Source: Hypsibius dujardini
Taxonomy: Eukaryota; Tardigrada; Eutardigrada; Parachela; Hypsibiidae
Direction of reading: 5' to 3'
Length of the DNA stretch: 21,125 nucleotides
Assembly: GCA_001579985.1 (NCBI GenBank)
Contig: LRSR01008726.1
Location: 1-21,125 of the forward strand
Below are positions 17,303 through 21,125 of the stretch, in pieces. Positions within the stretch are counted from its first letter, which is position 1; each line of letters opens with the position of its first letter. Under the pieces are notes generated by a model. The model was not told the origin of the DNA. It made no database searches and was given only the letters and a program-made list of their open reading frames with translations. The position numbers and the translations under genes were made by a program.

Positions 17303-19320
17303 TTAACCCTTTGTTTTGTTATTAAACGCGGCGAATACTCCCGCACTACACTCCGCAGCTGGTGACGGTGGTGCGTCACTTCGATGGCTCTCCTCCATCA
17401 TAAAGATTAAGAAGGTGAAGAGCAGTCCGAAAATCTGAAACACAAGGCTGCCTCATTTTTCGCAACATTTGTGGATTAACTGGAGAGGACTGACGGTGAA
17501 AACTGTCCCCTGGGTGACATTTCCCAGTCCATGCAGTGGTGGTGCGAGTTTCCTGCCTCCGAAACAGCCGGCAGAAAAGGTCATCAGATTTGATCGCAGC
17601 TCGACGACGTCTGGGTCAACGTTGGCACGAGTCACCAGAGCAGGAAGTGTCTGCCTTGGCTGAGCTCGAGCTTGACCCGACACGGACTGCAGCTGTTGAA
17701 CAATTTCCAGTGTGGAGTCATCCTGTGTCGCAAAATCCCTTAAAGTTACGTGAAGCTTCACAAATATTAACAACCACTCGCAAACACCACCAACCACTAG
17801 GGTACTTCGAACACCACCAACCACTAGGGTACTTCGAACACCACCAACCACTAGGGTACTTCGAACACCACCAACCACTACGGCGAACCACTTCTCCTAG
17901 CACGGAAATTGTTATGCAGAATTTCAATATGTGCTATAATATCGTAAGTATCATTTGGGCTCGTCTGTGAACTCTGTCGTCACACTCCTATCCGCGCTAA
18001 ACAAGCGCGGTGTAAGATACACGCTGCGCATTTATAGTCGGAGGACTTCCTTCTGAAGGTATTTGCAATTTCATCCAGATGAACTTACTGTATGGGTAAG
18101 GCAGATGAGGCCTTGCACGACGCTGTAAATGCTAACGACGTACAACAGAATTGACACCACCAGTCGAACGAGCGATTCCGGCACAGTCAGGACAACGAAG
18201 CTGGAAAATGCCGCGTTCAGGCAGATCACATCCGATAGCAGAATCATGATCAGAAGGGTCGTTAAGTGTGTTCGAAAACCGATTGCTGTGACAAGACTTT
18301 GTTCCCGAGCAGTCCAGGCTTTCGGTAAATCCGACGAAAGGTCTGCCAGACTTTTCGTACGCTGCAGGATCGCGCGACATTCACTGGCTGGACCGCAGCT
18401 GAACTCCACTAAAATCAAGCCCACAAAGCCCGAGCAGAGCAGTCGCAGGGACTCGGTGAAATTGCTCACGAACCTGAAGAAGCATCAAACAAGAGAAAGA
18501 GAACACTTGACTTGATTCCATTTGATTAAAATTTCAGAAATTGAAGACACTTAACGCAAATTCAACTCCTTCTTCAACTAGCTCTTATATTAAAATAAAG
18601 AACTTACTTAAATTACGTTTATCTAGATTTTAGTTTGTATAAATTGCGAAATTTAATAAGAATAGTGTTTTACTTTCAAATCAAATTAAACTTCTACGTT
18701 AAAGATGTAATCTGAATTTTTTGTCCTGTTGTTGATGTGAAACGTTGGATGCTGGAGCGCCATCTCACCAACCCAGTGAACATTTCATCCTGCATGTAAT
18801 TGACGTCGAACCACGGGAAACTGTTGATGAGACCCCAGCAGTCGCGATGGCTCACGAAAGTCTGGTAGATCCGCGAGCCGATCATGATGGCGTTGAAGAG
18901 GAGGAAGGTCATGAAGACCGCTCCGGCGTAATATGTCTGTTCAAACGGCCGCGGATGCTTCATCTCGCGCTTGTAGGTCTCCGTGTGTTCCATTATGTCC
19001 AGCATGACCGCCGATTTGGAGCAGAATATTGTCAGGATAAAAAGGGTCGCCAAGCCTTTGACCCAGTACTGGGAGAAGTAGACGGCCTCGGAGAACTTCA
19101 AGTCGTACGGTTCACGATGGTTGAAATCGGCCAAGTAGCAGACGAAGGAGTAGAGGAAGGACATTACACACAGTGAGAGCGTGATGATAATGCGCGGCTT
19201 TTTGAAGGTGCAAGCGTGGTGTGAAGGGCTCGACCTTAGCACGCCGAAAAACAGTAACGTTTTGGTGATTAGTGCTTTCCCTGAACAAATATCTGTCGCA
19301 GCTTCAGTGAACCTTTCCAT
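17303..19320 (-). CDS. gustatory receptor-like 7TM protein, receptor D
   Basis: Exons on the minus strand are 19320-18773, 18473-18089, 17722-17495 and 17434-17303, giving 430 residues. The first junction splits a Gly codon (GG|GTTGGT...CTTCTTCAG|G), with a weak donor but a result that aligns with B and C (MFTG-FVSNFTESLRLL against MFTTFVSYPVESLRLL). The other two are phase 0 (ACA|GTAAGT, ACC|GTCAGT). The start at 19320 (ATGGAAAGG) aligns with receptor A. In-frame ATGs at 19341 and 19356 would add 7 or 12 residues. Motifs are LPKAWTAREQSL, SDVICLNA, KLAPPLHGLG before TM7 and FTFLIFMMEE in TM7. The tail has an NKT sequon. D resembles A more than B/C in TM7 and around TM3. It lies on the opposite strand from the other receptors, converging on receptor C. 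Confidence 0.85.
17785..17884. repeat. 27-bp minisatellite in intron 2 of receptor D
   Basis: The unit CACCACCAACCACTAGGGTA (plus CTTCGAA) is repeated at 17785, 17812 and 17839, with a partial copy at 17866. Because 27 is a multiple of three, it stays open in several frames. It lies 62 bp from the exon 3 acceptor, inside the intron, so it should not be translated. Confidence 0.92.
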
Positions 19321-19374
19321 CCTGGTGGTTATTATGTTCATCCAGACGCCTGCCATCTTGTGCAATAACCGCAA

Positions 19375-20467
19375 TCAATTTCAACAGTAAACAGTGCACG
19401 GAACAGCTTTTCGTTTGAAACTGCGCACGAACTCGATCTGCATCTATTCTTGTTGTCGATTGAAGCAGGCCAGATGTTGAAGACATGCACGCAGCGTTTC
19501 CTGCGATCCTCAACGGGCCGTGGAATGAATATTGACATTACTCTCGATGATGCACAACCGATCTCGGCAGAGGGCTTAAACCTTCCTAGTACACGCCCTT
19601 TTATTCATACAACCCAGGGGCTCGTATAGGGTTCTTACAAGTTGGGATTGGGACCCCATTCCATTTGAAGTTATTTATAGCAGATTATATTGAACCCGAA
19701 CAAACCTCATATTTGATCGAAAAACTAAAGTTTTTTTAAAATGTTTTGAAATTCCTGGGGACCTTGAAAATCAAACCCTTACACCCCCCCACAAGTTTCA
19801 AAACTACCTGGAACAGTAGACTGGCTTTTGGGTTTGGGTCTCTCCTTTGCCCACCCCATGGCTCTAACACGTGAGGTCCTGGTTGCGACTTGTAAGGTCC
19901 CTAAACGAGCCTCTAGTGCGACTCACGTCGTGCAGTTAGGGATACTATACTCTAAGGTTGCTTCATCATGATCACTGAAACTGAACATTTATTGTACACG
20001 TAAAAAGGATATAATGTGCTCATATGAAAAGAAAATATGATGTAGACATATCGATTTAATCTACGAGGGACAGCTGTCAGTGACGACCCAGAAGTACGGG
20101 GCTGCACTTGAGGGAGAGAGCGGGGTGCCGACCCTGAAACCCTTAAGGGGGCGTTCTTGAACGACTAGAGTATCCGATATTTGAATGCTCGACCCCTCCC
20201 CCCGACTGAGATGCCCCCTACTTATTAACCTGACATGATGGGGGGAAGCAGCATGAACAACACAGTCTAAGGAATGAAGGGAACTCCCCCAAATCCTCAA
20301 AGGGCGCTTACGGATAGCCCAGGACTCAACTGGCCATTGGGTCAAACACTTCCAAAAACACTTCGACTGCGGGGAGGGAGGGGCGGGGCTAACTTTCGTT
20401 TGCCACTAGTGGAATAGTGAACAAAAAAGAAACGAAAGCAGGGGTGAACTGATTCTCCGCTCTTCTC
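19375..20467. other. intergenic region upstream of receptor D
   Basis: The region holds a degenerate inverted-repeat element at 19617-19913 and a GC-rich, Pro/Ser-biased open stretch at 20061-20345 (minus) without recognisable motifs. No gene is supported. Confidence 0.5.
19617..19913. mobile_element. degenerate inverted-repeat element
   Basis: GGGGCTCGTATAGGGTTCTT (19617) pairs with the right end (AAGGTCCCTAAACGAGCCTC, ending 19913). The similarity extends about 40 bp inward through TTACAAGT at roughly 70% identity. The ~300-bp body is non-coding. No target-site duplication is clear. It is probably an old non-autonomous DNA element. Confidence 0.4.
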
Positions 20468-20890
20468 GTGGTATCAGTTCAACTGCACTGCCAGACCTTC
20501 GACGGAAATGGGACGCCTATTTCGGCCTCTACTCGATCTTTTGCCCACCTTGTTGACCGAATATGGAATCATTTCCCTTTGCCACCGGAAGCTTATTTAA
20601 TTGTTGATTCCTTTGAGAACAGCTTGGAGTCAGTACAGTGGACCCAACTTTCCTGCGTGAAAGAGTACTTGCCTGATCGCTAGTTGTCTTTTTTGCCTAA
20701 ATATACAGTGCGTACTAGTACCGGTTTTCATTTTCCCGTTTTCGCTCGTCCTCTTTTCCTTATTATGTTTTTACTGATTACTAATGTCTTCTTTAATGGG
20801 GTATTTTCTTATTGAGAAAGTGTCACAGCTTCGAGCGGAAAGTTATTTCCGGTGCAATGCGACGTTAAGCAATTAAACCAACCAACCAAC
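20468..20890 (+). mobile_element. 3' end of a truncated non-LTR retrotransposon
   Basis: An open frame ending at 20683 encodes TRSFAHLVDRIWNHFPLPPEA, then about 35 further residues including VDSFENSLESV. The order SF, R, WN-x-(L/F)P, then SF-x-x-SL is what is usually seen at the C-terminus of CR1/Jockey/L2-type reverse transcriptase proteins. After the stop is about 190 nt of non-coding sequence ending in CGACGTTAAGCAATTAAACC followed by (AACC)n at 20875-20890, like the short tandem-repeat tails of such elements. No reverse transcriptase core is present, so the copy is 5'-truncated and dead. The clade is not determined. Confidence 0.45.
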
Positions 20891-21065
20891 TTTATTGAGA
20901 CCGCGCTGCTTATAATATTAGATTAATCAGAGATATAGAGTCGATACCTCGCCTCTCCGGTCAGGCTTAACCGACACTTCCTGTTAGCCACTGCATATAC
21001 TTCTAAACGGCTCTAGACATTACCGTGCACCGATTCGAGTCTGCAAAACACTTTCATCTGGCACC

Positions 21066-21125
21066 ATGGAAAAGGTCACTCGCCTCGCTGCCACCAAGCC
21101 CATTGTTTTAAGCCATTGCCTCACT
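21066..21125 (+). CDS. possible start of a gene running off the window
   Basis: An ATG in a strong context (GCACCATGG) opens 20 codons (MEKVTRLAATKPIVLSHCLT) to the window end without a stop. The length is too short to judge and no family is recognised. Confidence 0.25.
   Translation, partial: MEKVTRLAATKPIVLSHCLT

Noticed and set aside
17718-17927. Trp/Tyr/Ser repeat protein on the minus strand
   Set aside because: It is a product of the 27-bp minisatellite in intron 2 of receptor D.

Overview
The window is animal nuclear DNA. Its genes are split by GT-AG introns, intergenic DNA is littered with microsatellites, minisatellites and short inverted-repeat elements, and there is no operon structure. 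The dominant content is a cluster of four full-length seven-transmembrane receptors of the gustatory-receptor (GR, 7tm_7/insect chemoreceptor superfamily) type. That points to an invertebrate, most likely an ecdysozoan such as an arthropod or tardigrade. The species cannot be fixed from the sequence.

Layout. 1-2871: mostly non-coding, with a weak candidate for the 3' end of a gene at 1144-1710. 2872-6107: receptor A (+), three exons; intron 1 carries a GTAAC-based hexamer array and a foldback-like element built around a 34-bp minisatellite, and intron 2 carries a TA-flanked MITE with perfect terminal inverted repeats. 6108-7982: intergenic, with pyrimidine-rich DNA and a ~111-122-bp tandem repeat. 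7983-9306: gene E (+), unrelated to the receptors, a 183-residue Gly/Ala/Ser-rich protein from seven exons, three of them microexons of 20, 18 and 26 nt. 10275-12986: receptor B (+), four exons. 14139-15862: receptor C (+), three exons, the closest relative of B. 16470-16768: a small inverted-repeat element abutting the splice acceptor of an orphan TM7 exon. 19320-17303: receptor D (-), four exons. 20468-20890: probable 3' end of a truncated non-LTR retrotransposon. 21066-21125: possible start of a gene running off the window.

The receptors share one plan. A long N-terminal exon or exon pair covers TM1-TM6. A 225-234-nt exon codes the intracellular loop and the approach to TM7. A short last exon codes TM7 and a tail with N-glycosylation sequons. 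The two 3' introns are phase 0 at the same places in all four genes. Shared motifs are LPxAWxARExSL after TM4, DxxCLNA in TM5 and FhhFhM[DE][QE] in TM7. B and C are recent tandem duplicates, gap-free over their first 314 residues. D has an extra intron near TM4, B has a different one close by, C has none, and A lacks about 17 residues at that spot. The receptors presumably act as ligand-gated cation channels in chemosensory cells; this is inferred from the family, and nothing in the sequence shows the ligand.
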